The notes below the pieces were generated by a model that was not told the origin of the DNA, did no database searches, and was given only the letters and a program-made list of their open reading frames with translations. Below are positions 38,201 to 46,295 of a stretch of 64,000 bases of DNA, piece by piece. Position numbers and translations under genes: made by a program. The DNA is from Mycolicibacterium vinylchloridicum (GTDB taxonomy: Bacteria; Actinomycetota; Actinomycetes; Mycobacteriales; Mycobacteriaceae), in contig NZ_JACBJQ010000009.1 in NCBI RefSeq assembly GCF_013404075.1, positions 62,001 through 126,000 of the forward strand, given 5' to 3'. Every line of letters begins with the position of its first letter. Within the stretch, counting starts at the first letter, position 1.

Positions 38201-38794
38201 GAGTGCGGGAAGACCGCGACGCTGCGGACATTGTGCAGCGACATCGTGCGGCGTACGCCGACTCGGCCGGCCTCGTTGTTCGTGATCGACTACCGCCGCA
38301 GCCTGCTCGGCCTCGCCGAATCGCAGCACGTGCTGGGCTATGCGTTCTCGGGACGCAGCCTCGCCGATCTGCTACCCGGGCTGATTGCGCTGGTGCAGAG
38401 CAGGTTGCCCGCCGCGGGTACCTCGGTCGAGCAGCTCAGGGCCAGATCGTGGTGGGCGGGTCCCGAGGTGTTCGTCGTGGTCGACGATTACGACGTTGTC
38501 GTGGCCACAACGCCGGAGGCACTGACGCCGTTGCTCGCGCTGCTGCCGCACGCCACGGACATCGGGCTGCACCTCGTGGTGGCACGGCGGTGCGCCGGCG
38601 CGGCGCGGGCGATGTACGAGCCGCTGCTGGCATACCTGCGGGACAACGGGTGTGCCGGCCTGTTGCTGAGCGGAAGCCCCGAGGAGGGTGGGCTGATCGG
38701 CCAGCACCGGGCGTCCGCGCAGCCGCCCGGACGCGGACTGCTGGTCACCCGTACCACGGCACAACTGGTTCAGGTCGGCTGGTGCCCACCGTGA
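35243..38794 (+). CDS. eccC4: ESX-4 ATPase EccC4
   Basis: This 1183-residue motor ATPase of the ESX-4 secretion system has two N-terminal membrane helices (FVPVLGLGAMVAVGALMWGS; MLPAMMLVSAVGMAI). Three FtsK/SpoIIIE-type ATPase modules follow, with Walker A lysines at Lys419 (GTTGSGKSEL), Lys742 (GAPQSGKSTA) and Lys990 (GDGECGKTAT). The first Walker B is LFIVVDEFAELL. The third P-loop reads GECGK, a weaker match, and the C-terminal modules normally bind substrate signals. ATG 35243 was chosen, as the frame extends only 17 codons further up. It is divergent from eccD4, with a 92-base gap. Confidence 0.95.
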   Translation: MNRPARVAPQFSTEDLLVTALPVNPSHGGVLRFVPVLGLGAMVAVGALMWGSGMVSRGPTAVMLPAMMLVSAVGMAIHVGSRRSGGSIDRQRKRYLAVLERLSGQLSDTARRQRAALLWTHPAPSSLWTLIGGQRMWERGATDSDFCHVRVGLGRQKLARRIVVPAVVPLDELDPVTADALRRMVHCHATIGEVPIAVALRGVGVLLVDGDTDGARAFVRAVLCQLAVLHGPDVVGIAAIVGGGRRPQWDWLKWLPHNACPQRGEPMVYESAASVAAQRRHVVVIVDGADHRLAAGAGVTVIGVGHRAADPRALRLHVDAGRLGVRSGQHTEEFATADALTMVQARMCARRLARYRRHACTPDELQRWRTALTANRYAPLQVPLGTAADGDIVELDIKEAADGGNGPHGLCVGTTGSGKSELLRTVVAGMIARHSPNDLNLVLIDFKGGATFLGLERVNHVAAVITNLADEAHLVERAKEALGGEIHRRQTLFRRAGNAVNLASYRRHREGDPALPALPTLFIVVDEFAELLAHQPDFAELFTMIGRVGRSLGVHLLLASQRLDEGRLRGLESHLSYRICLKTATAAESRAVLGVPDAAELPATPGSALLRTADGRLVHFHGAYLGARTRDAATPTPANPAVRLFTSVPAAPPVTGADTGPTALDVIVAQARGRGSPAHQVWLPPLVASPSLSELDPGGGGELSAAVGLVDRPFEQRWAPLVVELGGAGGNAAIVGAPQSGKSTAVRTVITALASRHASRRIQFYCLDFGGGTLDGLRAMPHVGSVASRQQRELVRRIVNHVGAILSGRESRCDADEYGDVVLVVDGWSTLREEFPDLEATITGHAARGLSFGVHVIITAGRWADIRPSLKDQIGTRIELRLGDPVDSDIDRKQASMVPIGRPGRGITRDGNHFLIATPGGVEVARAGAWQAPPVRLLPGLIEHPAVVNQARDGAARILLGLGEDRLEPVGVDFDRQPHLVILGDGECGKTATLRTLCSDIVRRTPTRPASLFVIDYRRSLLGLAESQHVLGYAFSGRSLADLLPGLIALVQSRLPAAGTSVEQLRARSWWAGPEVFVVVDDYDVVVATTPEALTPLLALLPHATDIGLHLVVARRCAGAARAMYEPLLAYLRDNGCAGLLLSGSPEEGGLIGQHRASAQPPGRGLLVTRTTAQLVQVGWCPP

Positions 38795-39981
38795 GCGGCG
38801 CAGTGCTGGAAGTCGGGCCGGCCACCGTTCGGATCCGCCCAAACCGACATTCGGACGGGAAAAGTCGAGTGCCGGCCTGCACAACGTCGATTTCGGCGGA
38901 CCTGATCGCGGCCGCACTGGCCGGGATCGACGACACGACAGTATTGCTCGACGAACGGCCGGTCGCGGTGGCTGATCTGTGGCGGCGAGTGATCTCGGCG
39001 AGCGTCGAGCCGCACTGCCGGGCGCTGACGATCGTGCATCCGTCGTGGTGGCCTCCGCATCGGGTGAAGCGCATCGTTGATACGGCTGCCTCGGTCGTCG
39101 GCGACGTCCGCGCGCTGCCTCGATCGGCAGCGGTCGCAGACGGCGAGTCAGCGACCGTCGTCGAGATCGCGGACGACGTCATCGCCGTCAGCGGTCCCGG
39201 CCGATCACCGTTGGTGCTGGCCCGTACGGACGATCCTCAGGATGTGGCCCGAACCATCGGGAATGACTCCGGCAGAAGCGTTCTCATCGACGCAGCACCG
39301 GGAGTCGCCGGTGGCGCCGAATACGCTCGCGACCTGATGACGGCCCTACGCCGGCGCGGTGTGGCGGCCAGGCCGGCCGGGCTCAGCGACGTGTCGGCGC
39401 CGACTGTCGAGGCGCTGCCGGTGCCAGCGCCGCGACGCTGGTGCGGACCGGTGGTCGTGGCCGCCTCGGCGGCCCTGACAGTCTGCGCACTCGGAGTGGC
39501 CGTCGGCCGTCCCCATACTCCGGCGCCGGCCCTCGACGTCATCGACATCGTCGAAGGTCGTATCACTGTGCGGATTCCGGCCCGATGGCCGATCACCAGG
39601 ATCACCGCCGGGCCGGGATCGCGGCGCATCCAGGCCAGCGCACCGGATGCGCCGAACGTCGCTGTGCATGTCACCCAATCGTATTCTCCCGGTGAGGTAT
39701 TGGACCGGACCGCAGATGTGCTGCGACAGGCGGTCACCGAACAACCGCGCGGTGTGTTCGTCGACTTCAATCCGGCAGACCGACGCGGCGGGCGCCCCGC
39801 CGTCACCTATCGCGAAGTTCGGGTCGGCCGCGACATCCGGTGGACCGTCGTGCTTGACGGCGCGACGCGAATCAGCATCGGATGCCAAAGCGCGCCCGGC
39901 CGCGAGGACGCCGTTGCCGAGGCGTGCGAGAGGGCAATCGAGTCGGCTCACGAATTGGCGGGAACCAACGGGTCCGCATGA
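38791..39981 (+). CDS. Type VII secretion-associated protein (Rv3446c family)
   Basis: The protein has 396 residues from GTG 38791, which overlaps the eccC4 stop (GTGA). The N-terminal half recalls an actin/Hsp70-like fold (LEVGPATVRIRPNR, DTTVLLDERPVAVADLWRRV). A membrane helix (RRWCGPVVVAASAALTVCAL) leads to an extracytoplasmic C-terminal domain (RITVRIPARWPITRITAG, with RRGGRPAVTYREVRVGRDIR). The protein family is tied to ESX-4-like loci (TIGR03931 type, from memory) and its exact role in secretion is unknown. It sits between the ATPase and the esx substrate genes. Confidence 0.88.
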   Translation: MSGAVLEVGPATVRIRPNRHSDGKSRVPACTTSISADLIAAALAGIDDTTVLLDERPVAVADLWRRVISASVEPHCRALTIVHPSWWPPHRVKRIVDTAASVVGDVRALPRSAAVADGESATVVEIADDVIAVSGPGRSPLVLARTDDPQDVARTIGNDSGRSVLIDAAPGVAGGAEYARDLMTALRRRGVAARPAGLSDVSAPTVEALPVPAPRRWCGPVVVAASAALTVCALGVAVGRPHTPAPALDVIDIVEGRITVRIPARWPITRITAGPGSRRIQASAPDAPNVAVHVTQSYSPGEVLDRTADVLRQAVTEQPRGVFVDFNPADRRGGRPAVTYREVRVGRDIRWTVVLDGATRISIGCQSAPGREDAVAEACERAIESAHELAGTNGSA

Positions 39982-40030
39982 ACGTCTAATCCTTTGTCAG
40001 CGTGTACAACTCAACTCCTAAGGACGACTC

Positions 40031-40339
40031 GTGACGACACTGAGTACCGACTTCGAGCTCATGCGCAGTGCCGCGGCGGCCGCCGACACGCGCAATGACG
40101 AGATCCGGGTTCTGCTGCAGGGCTTCATCACCCGAATGGAATCGGTCCCGCCGACGGTGTGGGGTGGGCTGGCGGCCGCGCGTTTCAAGACCGTGGTCGC
40201 ACACTGGAACTCCGAGTCCACCAGGCTGTCCCACGCGCTGGCCGGGATCGCCGACACGATCCGGAACAACGAACACGAGCTGCGTGAGGCCGCGCAGCTG
40301 CATGCGCAGCGCATCGCCGATGTGACTGCAGGTCTTTAG
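40031..40339 (+). CDS. esxU: ESX-4 WXG100-like substrate EsxU
   Basis: This 102-residue helical hairpin protein has W-G-G at the turn ([14 protein letters not shown]), matching the WXG motif. It starts with GTG with AAGGACG upstream. There is no C-terminal YxxxD/E signal, as expected if its partner or the complex provides it. It is the first of the esxU-esxT pair, which in M. tuberculosis forms a heterodimer (knowledge of the family). The next gene starts 15 bases later. Confidence 0.92.
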   Translation: MTTLSTDFELMRSAAAAADTRNDEIRVLLQGFITRMESVPPTVWGGLAAARFKTVVAHWNSESTRLSHALAGIADTIRNNEHELREAAQLHAQRIADVTAGL

Positions 40340-40354
40340 CGAAGGAATACGACC

Positions 40355-40648
40355 GTGGACCCCATCCTTTCCTACAATTTCGCCGAGATCGACGCGGCGG
40401 TGCTCGCGGATATCCAGGGCACGTCGACCCGGCTCGGCGCGGCGCTCGATGATCTCAGCCGGCAGATCGCACCGCTGCAACACGTGTGGACGCGGGATGC
40501 CGCGGCCGCCTATCACGCTGAGCAAGCGCATTGGCAGCAGGCCGCGTCCGCGCTGCACGACATTCTCGTGCGATTGGGTACCGCCGTGCGCGACGGTGCG
40601 GCCGACGTCGCCGATGCCGATCGTCGGGCCGCCGGTATGTGGGGCTGA
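40355..40648 (+). CDS. esxT: ESX-4 WXG100-like substrate EsxT
   Basis: This 97-residue helical hairpin begins DPILSYNFAEIDAAVLADIQ. The turn reads QHVWTRDAAAAY, so the glycine of WXG is replaced by Arg, as in M. tuberculosis EsxT. GAAGGAATACG lies just before the GTG start. It is the partner of EsxU. In M. tuberculosis rplM follows; here a 7 kb block and a terminator-like hairpin follow instead. Confidence 0.93.
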   Translation: MDPILSYNFAEIDAAVLADIQGTSTRLGAALDDLSRQIAPLQHVWTRDAAAAYHAEQAHWQQAASALHDILVRLGTAVRDGAADVADADRRAAGMWG

Positions 40649-40663
40649 GCTCCCGCTGAACTC

Positions 40664-40702
40664 TGTGCGGCCCCCGCGGAGGAGAGCCAACGGGGCCGCA
40701 CA
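40664..40702 (+). terminator. Rho-independent-like hairpin after esxT
   Basis: TGTGCGGCCCC (40664-40674) pairs perfectly with GGGGCCGCACA (40692-40702) around a 17-base loop, 16 bases after the esxT stop. There is no T-run, which is common for mycobacterial terminators. It probably ends the rightward ESX-4 transcript. Confidence 0.65.
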
Positions 40703-40726
40703 GTCACTGTTCCCGAGGCCTGCGAA

Positions 40727-40776
40727 CAGACACAGAATCGCACTTTTGACCCCCAGATCGTGCGATTCTGTGTCTG
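40727..40776. repeat. 17-bp inverted repeat, probable dispersed mycobacterial palindrome
   Basis: CAGACACAGAATCGCAC (40727-40743) is the exact reverse complement of GTGCGATTCTGTGTCTG (40760-40776), with a 16-base spacer; with one mismatch the arms extend further. It lies between a terminator and the next gene. From memory, similar GCGAGCAGAC...AATCGCA palindromes are common in mycobacterial intergenic DNA; copy number here is unknown. Confidence 0.7.
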
Positions 40777-40856
40777 CTCGGGGGCTTCGGCGAAAAAGGC
40801 GTATCGTGACCGCACGCGCGTCGGTCGACGTCACCGCGCGAGGAGTGTGATCGCCG

Positions 40857-42152
40857 ATGGGCACATCCAGAACACCGCGAACCGGGGCCGGCGGCCCTCG
40901 GCCTTCTGCGGTGCTGCGCGCGGTCCACGAGCTCTTCGTCGCCGGCGAAGTCGACGCCTCGTATCTGGAATCCAGTTCGCTGCGACCGATCGTCGCCAAG
41001 AGCTGGCAACGCAGCCTCGCCAAGGGCGTCGACCCCGACGGCGCCGCACAGCCCTCGCCGGTCGGGGAAGAACTGGCCCGGCTGCGCGAGACCCATCCGC
41101 TCGCACCGGCCCTTCCCGTGATCCGGCGACTGCTCGTCGATGATGCGGCCGGCACCGGCGTCGTGGTCGCGGTGACCGGCGCCGACGGCACTCTGCTGTG
41201 GGTGGAAGGCGACCGCAGCGCCTGCCGACGGGCGGAGGCGATGAACTTCGTCCCGGGCGCGGATTGGAGCGAGCGCGGTGCCGGCACAAACGCGCCCGGC
41301 ACCGCCCTGGCCGTGGATGCTGAGCTGCAGATTCTCGGCTCCGAGCACTTCTCCCGGGTGGTCCAGCCGTGGAGTTGCACGGCGGTCCCGGTACACGACC
41401 CGAGTACCGGCGCTCTGCTCGGCGCCCTGGACCTGACCGGCGGATCACGGGTGGCCAGCCCGCAGGCACTGGCCCTGGTCCGCGCCACCGTCGTCGCCGT
41501 GGAGAGCCACCTGGCGCTGCTGCGGCTGACCGGATCGGCGATCGAGACCGCACCGCGGCTGCCGCGGCTGGCAGTGCTGGGATCCGAACGGCCGCGCTGG
41601 CTGGTCACCGACGAGTTCGGGCACCTGCGGGCGACCACGTTGACCGGCCGGCACGCTGACATCCTGGTGCTGCTCAGCCGCCACCCCGAAGGATTGAGCG
41701 CCGATCACCTGGCGATGCTGCTCGACGACAAAGACCTCGACGTGGTGACCGTGCGCGCCGAGATGTCACGGCTGCGCAAGGTCGTCGGCGCCGAGATCAT
41801 CGAGTCGCGGCCCTACCGGTTGCTGGTCCCCATCACCACCGACATCGGCGAGGTGTACGAGGCGCTGGACACCGGTGACGTCACCGCGGCGCTCGATCGC
41901 TATCCGGGACCGCTTCTGCCGCAATCGATCTCACCGGCAGTCGGGCGACTGCGCACCGAGCTGACGATGACATTGCGGGGGGCGGTGCTGTCCACCGGCG
42001 ATCCCGTGGTGCTGCGCCGCTGGCTGGACAGCCCCGACGGGCGCGACGACCGCGACGGCTGGCGCGCGTTGCACGACGGCACCCTGCCCGGCTCGGTGCA
42101 GCAGGCGCAGGCCCGCGGCAAGCTGGCCGGACTGGACTTCGATCTGGCCTGA
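40857..42152 (+). CDS. GAF-domain transcriptional regulator (AcoR-like, without AAA+ domain)
   Basis: The protein has 431 residues. The N-terminal part (LESSSLRPIVAKSWQRSLAK) matches the start of AcoR-type activators. A GAF sensor domain follows (VAVTGADGTLLWVEGDRS, GADWSERGAGTNAPGTALAV, SRVVQPWSCTAVPVHDPSTG). The C-terminal part carries a winged-helix-like segment (LTGRHADILVLLSRHPEGLS, VTVRAEMSRLRKVVG). There is no sigma-54 ATPase module. It lies 111 bases before an aldehyde and an alcohol dehydrogenase gene on the same strand and likely activates them; repeated GCAAC motifs in that gap may be its sites (inference). Confidence 0.87.
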   Translation: MGTSRTPRTGAGGPRPSAVLRAVHELFVAGEVDASYLESSSLRPIVAKSWQRSLAKGVDPDGAAQPSPVGEELARLRETHPLAPALPVIRRLLVDDAAGTGVVVAVTGADGTLLWVEGDRSACRRAEAMNFVPGADWSERGAGTNAPGTALAVDAELQILGSEHFSRVVQPWSCTAVPVHDPSTGALLGALDLTGGSRVASPQALALVRATVVAVESHLALLRLTGSAIETAPRLPRLAVLGSERPRWLVTDEFGHLRATTLTGRHADILVLLSRHPEGLSADHLAMLLDDKDLDVVTVRAEMSRLRKVVGAEIIESRPYRLLVPITTDIGEVYEALDTGDVTAALDRYPGPLLPQSISPAVGRLRTELTMTLRGAVLSTGDPVVLRRWLDSPDGRDDRDGWRALHDGTLPGSVQQAQARGKLAGLDFDLA

Positions 42153-42162
42153 TTCCGGGTCT

Positions 42163-42198
42163 GCAACGTTGCCCGATCGCGTGCAACCGTGCTGCAAC
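42163..42198. promoter_or_regulatory. GCAAC repeat cluster before the aldehyde dehydrogenase gene
   Basis: A perfect palindrome GCAACGTTGC (42163-42172) is followed by GCAAC at 42183-42187 and 42194-42198, 11 bases apart, close to one helical turn. The cluster lies 66 or more bases upstream of the dehydrogenase start, between it and the GAF regulator gene. It is a good candidate operator. Confidence 0.5.
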
Positions 42199-42263
42199 CC
42201 CGCACTGCCTAGTTTCAGTGACGACCGACACATTTCGTCGTCTCGAACAGGCAGGAGAACGCC

Positions 42264-43787
42264 ATGACCGTATACGCGAGGCCCGGTGCGGAGGGCGCCG
42301 CGATGTCCTTTGCGGCCCGCTACGACAACTTCATCGGCGGTGAGTGGATCGCGCCGGTGGGTGGGCAGTACTTCGAGAACCGGACGCCGGTGACCGGCGA
42401 GGTGTTCTGTGAGGCGGCCCGCTCGACCGCGGCGGACATCGACCTGGCGCTGGATGCCGCGCATGCCGCGGCACCGGCGTGGGGTAAGACCTCGGCCGGT
42501 GAACGAGCGTTGATCCTGAACAGGATCGCCGATCGCATCGAAGCCAATCTGGAGGCGATCGCGCTGGCCGAATCCTGGGACAACGGCAAGCCGATCCGCG
42601 AAACCCTCAACGCCGATATTCCGTTGGCAGTCGACCACTTCCGGTACTACGCCGGAGCGATCCGCGCCCAGGAAGGCTCGCTGTCACAGATCGACGAGGA
42701 CACCGTCGCCTACCACTTCCACGAGCCCCTCGGTGTGGTCGGCCAGATCATCCCGTGGAACTTCCCGATCCTGATGGCGGTGTGGAAGCTGGCACCCGCC
42801 CTGGCCGCCGGAAACGCCGTGGTGCTCAAGCCCGCCGAGCAAACGCCCGTCTCGGTGTTGTACCTGATGTCGCTCATCGGTGACCTCCTCCCGCCCGGAG
42901 TCATCAATGTGGTCAACGGGTTTGGTGTGGAGGCCGGTAAGCCGCTCGCGTCGAGCGACCGGATCGCCAAGATCGCGTTCACCGGCGAGACCACCACCGG
43001 CCGGCTGATCATGCAGTACGCCTCCCAGAACCTGATCCCGGTCACCCTCGAGCTCGGCGGTAAGAGCCCCAACATCTTCTTCTCCGATGTCCTCGCCGCC
43101 AACGACGACTACCAGGACAAAGCCCTGGAGGGCTTTACGATGTTCGCCCTCAACCAGGGTGAAGTCTGCACCTGCCCGTCACGGTCACTGATCCAGGCCG
43201 ACATCTACGACGAGTTCCTGGCGATGGCCGCCATCCGCACCAAGGCCGTCCGCCAGGGCGATCCGCTCGACACCGACACCATGATCGGGGCGCAGGCCTC
43301 CAACGATCAGCTGGAGAAGATCCTGTCCTATATCGAGATCGGGAAAAGCGAAGGCGCTCAAGTCATCACCGGTGGTGAGCGCGCCCAGCTCGGCGGTGAC
43401 CTCAACGGCGGCTACTACGTGCAGCCGACGATCTTCACCGGCGACAACGCGATGCGGATCTTCCAGGAAGAGATCTTCGGACCCGTCGTCGCCGTCACGT
43501 CGTTCACCGATTACGACGACGCCATCGACATCGCCAACGACACCCTCTACGGCTTGGGTGCCGGGGTGTGGAGCCGCAATGGCAACACCGCCTACCGCGC
43601 CGGACGGGACATCAAGGCCGGCCGGGTGTGGACCAACTGCTATCACCAGTACCCCGCGCACGCCGCGTTCGGCGGCTACAAGCAGTCCGGCATCGGGCGG
43701 GAGAACCACCTGATGATGCTCGATCACTACCAACAGACCAAGAACCTGCTCGTCTCCTACTCCAACAAGGCTCAGGGCTTCTTCTGA
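42264..43787 (+). CDS. NAD-dependent aldehyde dehydrogenase
   Basis: The 507-residue enzyme oxidises aldehydes to acids. The substrate-pocket Glu/Gly motif [14 protein letters not shown], the catalytic Cys in [14 protein letters not shown] and the C-terminal [14 protein letters not shown] are typical of the acetaldehyde/chloroacetaldehyde dehydrogenase branch. The start [11 protein letters not shown] follows GCAGGAGAACGCC. Together with the next gene it forms a two-step alcohol-to-acid route, presumably under the GAF regulator. Confidence 0.94.
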   Translation: MTVYARPGAEGAAMSFAARYDNFIGGEWIAPVGGQYFENRTPVTGEVFCEAARSTAADIDLALDAAHAAAPAWGKTSAGERALILNRIADRIEANLEAIALAESWDNGKPIRETLNADIPLAVDHFRYYAGAIRAQEGSLSQIDEDTVAYHFHEPLGVVGQIIPWNFPILMAVWKLAPALAAGNAVVLKPAEQTPVSVLYLMSLIGDLLPPGVINVVNGFGVEAGKPLASSDRIAKIAFTGETTTGRLIMQYASQNLIPVTLELGGKSPNIFFSDVLAANDDYQDKALEGFTMFALNQGEVCTCPSRSLIQADIYDEFLAMAAIRTKAVRQGDPLDTDTMIGAQASNDQLEKILSYIEIGKSEGAQVITGGERAQLGGDLNGGYYVQPTIFTGDNAMRIFQEEIFGPVVAVTSFTDYDDAIDIANDTLYGLGAGVWSRNGNTAYRAGRDIKAGRVWTNCYHQYPAHAAFGGYKQSGIGRENHLMMLDHYQQTKNLLVSYSNKAQGFF

Positions 43788-43855
43788 TCGCTTGCGCGAA
43801 GAACCGAAGTCACCGTTGAAGCTCGACAACCACTTTCCCGAAAGGAAACACCATC

Positions 43856-44917
43856 ATGACTCAGACACTTGGCGCACCCGCCACATCCACCGACACCGAC
43901 ACCATGCGCGCTGCTGTCGTCACCGAGTTCGGTGCACCCTTGCAGGTCGCCGACCTCGATCTACCGACCCCTGGCCCCGGCGAAGCCTTGGTCAAGCTGG
44001 AGACCTCCGGGGTCTGCCACACCGATCTGCATGCCGCCCATGGGGATTGGCCGGTCAAACCGGCGCCGCCGTTCATCCCGGGCCACGAGGGCTACGGCAC
44101 CGTCGTCGCCCTCGGCGAGGGCGTCACCGACCTGAAGGTCGGCGACAAGGTCGGCAACGCCTGGCTGTGGTCGGCGTGCGGCAGCTGTGAATACTGCCGC
44201 ACCGGCTGGGAGACGTTGTGCGAGAGCCAGCAGAACGGCGGCTACAGCGTCAACGGCAGCTTCGGCACCTACATGCTGGTGAATGCGGCCTACGCGGCGC
44301 GGATTCCGGACGGCATCGACCCACTAGAGGTCGCACCGATCCTGTGCGCCGGCGTCACTGTCTACAAAGGGCTGAAGGTCACCGACACCCGGCCCGGCCA
44401 GTGGGTGGCGATCTCCGGCATCGGCGGCCTCGGCCACATCGCCGTGCAGTACGCCCGCGCGATGGGCCTGCGCGTGGTGGCCGTCGACATCGACGACGCC
44501 AAACTCGCACTGGCTGCCCGGCTCGGCGCGGAGGTCACCGTCAACGCCAAGACCTCAGACGTCGTCGAGGAAGTGCAGAAGGCCACCGGCGGTGTGCACG
44601 GGGTGCTCGTGACCGCGGTGCACCCGCAGGCGTTCGGGCAGGCGATCGGCCTGACCCGGCGCGGCGGAACCATCGTGTTCAACGGCCTGCCACCCGGCGA
44701 CTTCCCGGCACCGATCTTCGATATCGTGTTGAAGGGCTTGACGATTCGCGGTTCGATCGTCGGCACCCGCCAGGACATGGCCGAGGCGCTGGACTTCTAC
44801 GTCCGCGGTCTGATCCATCCCACCGTGGAAGCCGCCAAGCTCGACGACATCAACGAGGTGTTCGGCCGCATGGAGCGCGGTCAGATCGACGGCCGCGTGG
44901 TGATCGACTACCGCTGA
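43856..44917 (+). CDS. adhP: Zinc-dependent alcohol dehydrogenase
   Basis: The protein has 353 residues. Catalytic zinc ligands lie in GVCHTDLHAAHGDWP and GHEGYG; the structural zinc is held by four cysteines in CGSCEYCRTGWETLC. The NAD-binding loop is SGIGGLGHIAVQYARAMG. The closest family is AdhP/AdhA-type primary-alcohol dehydrogenase. CGAAAGGAAAC precedes the ATG. It lies 68 bases after the aldehyde dehydrogenase, likely one operon. Its end overlaps the convergent acetyltransferase gene by 10 bases. Confidence 0.93.
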   Translation: MTQTLGAPATSTDTDTMRAAVVTEFGAPLQVADLDLPTPGPGEALVKLETSGVCHTDLHAAHGDWPVKPAPPFIPGHEGYGTVVALGEGVTDLKVGDKVGNAWLWSACGSCEYCRTGWETLCESQQNGGYSVNGSFGTYMLVNAAYAARIPDGIDPLEVAPILCAGVTVYKGLKVTDTRPGQWVAISGIGGLGHIAVQYARAMGLRVVAVDIDDAKLALAARLGAEVTVNAKTSDVVEEVQKATGGVHGVLVTAVHPQAFGQAIGLTRRGGTIVFNGLPPGDFPAPIFDIVLKGLTIRGSIVGTRQDMAEALDFYVRGLIHPTVEAAKLDDINEVFGRMERGQIDGRVVIDYR

Positions 44918-45564
44918 GTCCCCAGCAGCTCGCGCACGGGCTCGATGCCGACCAGACGGATGTCGTCGCGGCGGATCGTGGCCCACCGCCCCGGCGTCAT
45001 GGTGAATCCCACCATGGTGTCGGGGCGGTCGCGTCGGTTCTCGACCGTCCTCACCACCTCGGTGTAGGGCAACGAGCGCGTCACCGCCAGCGACGCGGCG
45101 TTGTCATGCCAGGCCCGGGTGACAGCGCGGTCAGCGTCGAACCCCGCGAAGATCAGGTGCAGCGCGGCTTGGCGGAGCTCCCTGCCCAGGCCCCGGCCCT
45201 GGTGTGCGAGTCCCAGCCACGACCCGGTGGTCAGACTCCGGTTCTGCGGAAACTGTTCGGCGTGAACCGAACACATGCCGACCACCGACTCGTCGACCAG
45301 GACGGCGAGGTCCAGATTCCAGCGCTCGACCGACGTCTCGGCACGGTTGCGCCAGTAGTACTGCAGACTGTTGCGCTCGAGTTCCGGCGACGGCACATCC
45401 GTCCACGGTTCACTGAACGGCATGGTCGCCGGATGGTGAATACCCCTGGCCGCCAACGTCGCCAGCTGTGCACCCAGCTCATCGCTGACATAGCGCAGCA
45501 CCACCCGCGGTGTCACCACCTGCAGGTCGAACAGCGGCCAGATGTCGTGCGGCATACCTGCCAT
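44908..45564 (-). CDS. GNAT-family N-acetyltransferase
   Basis: The protein has 218 residues. The acetyl-CoA loop appears as LGLAHQGRGLGRELRQAALH and the following helix as DRAVTRAWHDNAASLAVTRSL. The N-terminal DLQVVTPRVVLRYVSDE fits the RimJ/RimL-like group. The substrate is unknown. It converges on adhP; its start is 33 bases from the end of the CGNR gene on the same strand, so the two could be co-transcribed. Confidence 0.87.
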   Translation of the reverse strand: MAGMPHDIWPLFDLQVVTPRVVLRYVSDELGAQLATLAARGIHHPATMPFSEPWTDVPSPELERNSLQYYWRNRAETSVERWNLDLAVLVDESVVGMCSVHAEQFPQNRSLTTGSWLGLAHQGRGLGRELRQAALHLIFAGFDADRAVTRAWHDNAASLAVTRSLPYTEVVRTVENRRDRPDTMVGFTMTPGRWATIRRDDIRLVGIEPVRELLGTQR

Positions 45565-45597
45565 CGGATCACAACCGATGAGGTCTTCGAAAGCGAA

Positions 45598-46194
45598 TTA
45601 GCTCGGGTGGTGGCGATGGTAGTGGCGAGCCACCCGCGTCCGGTTGGCGCAGATGTTCTGGGTGCAGAACTTCCGCCGGGCATCCAGGGCGACGAAAAGC
45701 ATGCTGCAGGAAGGATTCTCGCACCGCCGGAGACGAGCCGCGGCTGGACCGACGAGCAGATCGATGAGGCTGTCAGTGACCGCCCCAAGCGCGATGTCGT
45801 AACGGCGGCTGGCGGGCGCGTGATATCTGGTGACCGCGGACCAGCCGCTGTGCGTGCGCTCCAGCCGCCGGGTGGCGGTCGCCCTGGCGGCAACGTCGTT
45901 GACGTAGCCGACGGCAGCCGAATCGGGCACCGTTGCCGCCACCTGCGCGTCGAGGAGCGCACGTACCGCACGCCGGAGTTCGACGGTGAGGCCCAGCGGT
46001 GGAGTGGTTGCCTCCTCGGGCAGCCGGTCCTGTTGCAGGCCCCACCACATCCGGCAGGTCGCTTCGTCGGGAAGTAAGTCGGTAGCCGGGTCGGTCGTGG
46101 TGATGATCGTGTCGGCCAAGTCCACCGCCAGGGGCTCGCCCGCGACGATCAAGCCGGCCGCCTGCGCCTTGTCCATCCGGAGCCTGGCATCCAT
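45598..46194 (-). CDS. CGNR zinc-finger protein, putative regulator 2
   Basis: The protein has 198 residues. The N-terminal ABATE-like region begins GEPLAVDLADTIITT, and the C-terminal finger reads LRRCENPSCSMLFVALDARR then KFCTQNICANRTRVARHYHR, with CANR in place of CGNR and all four cysteines kept. It is paralogous in type to the 20606 gene. It is divergent from the DinB-like gene across a 101-base region rich in TAACG half-sites, so autoregulation and control of that neighbour are likely (inference). Confidence 0.88.
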   Translation of the reverse strand: MDARLRMDKAQAAGLIVAGEPLAVDLADTIITTTDPATDLLPDEATCRMWWGLQQDRLPEEATTPPLGLTVELRRAVRALLDAQVAATVPDSAAVGYVNDVAARATATRRLERTHSGWSAVTRYHAPASRRYDIALGAVTDSLIDLLVGPAAARLRRCENPSCSMLFVALDARRKFCTQNICANRTRVARHYHRHHPS

Positions 46195-46198
46195 CTTG

Positions 46199-46277
46199 CT
46201 AATGCTATCAGCGCGTTGACAGCGTTAGTTCGAGTCCGGTAAGAAGACTAACGGCAATGAATAAACATAAACGTTAG
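46199..46277. promoter_or_regulatory. Palindromic operator-like sites between the CGNR and DinB-like genes
   Basis: CTAATGCTATCA (46199-46210) and TGACAGCGTTAG (46217-46228) form a 12-bp inverted repeat with two mismatches. Further CTAACG (46248-46253) and CGTTAG (46272-46277) half-sites follow toward the rightward gene. The pattern fits repeated binding sites for the adjacent regulator. No binding data exist here. Confidence 0.55.
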
Positions 46278-46295
46278 AGATGGAAGGTTCGCTCG

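Noticed and set aside
44218..46077. 619-codon plus-strand frame across adhP, GNAT and CGNR genes
   Set aside because: It runs in another frame through three well-supported genes and has no domain signature.
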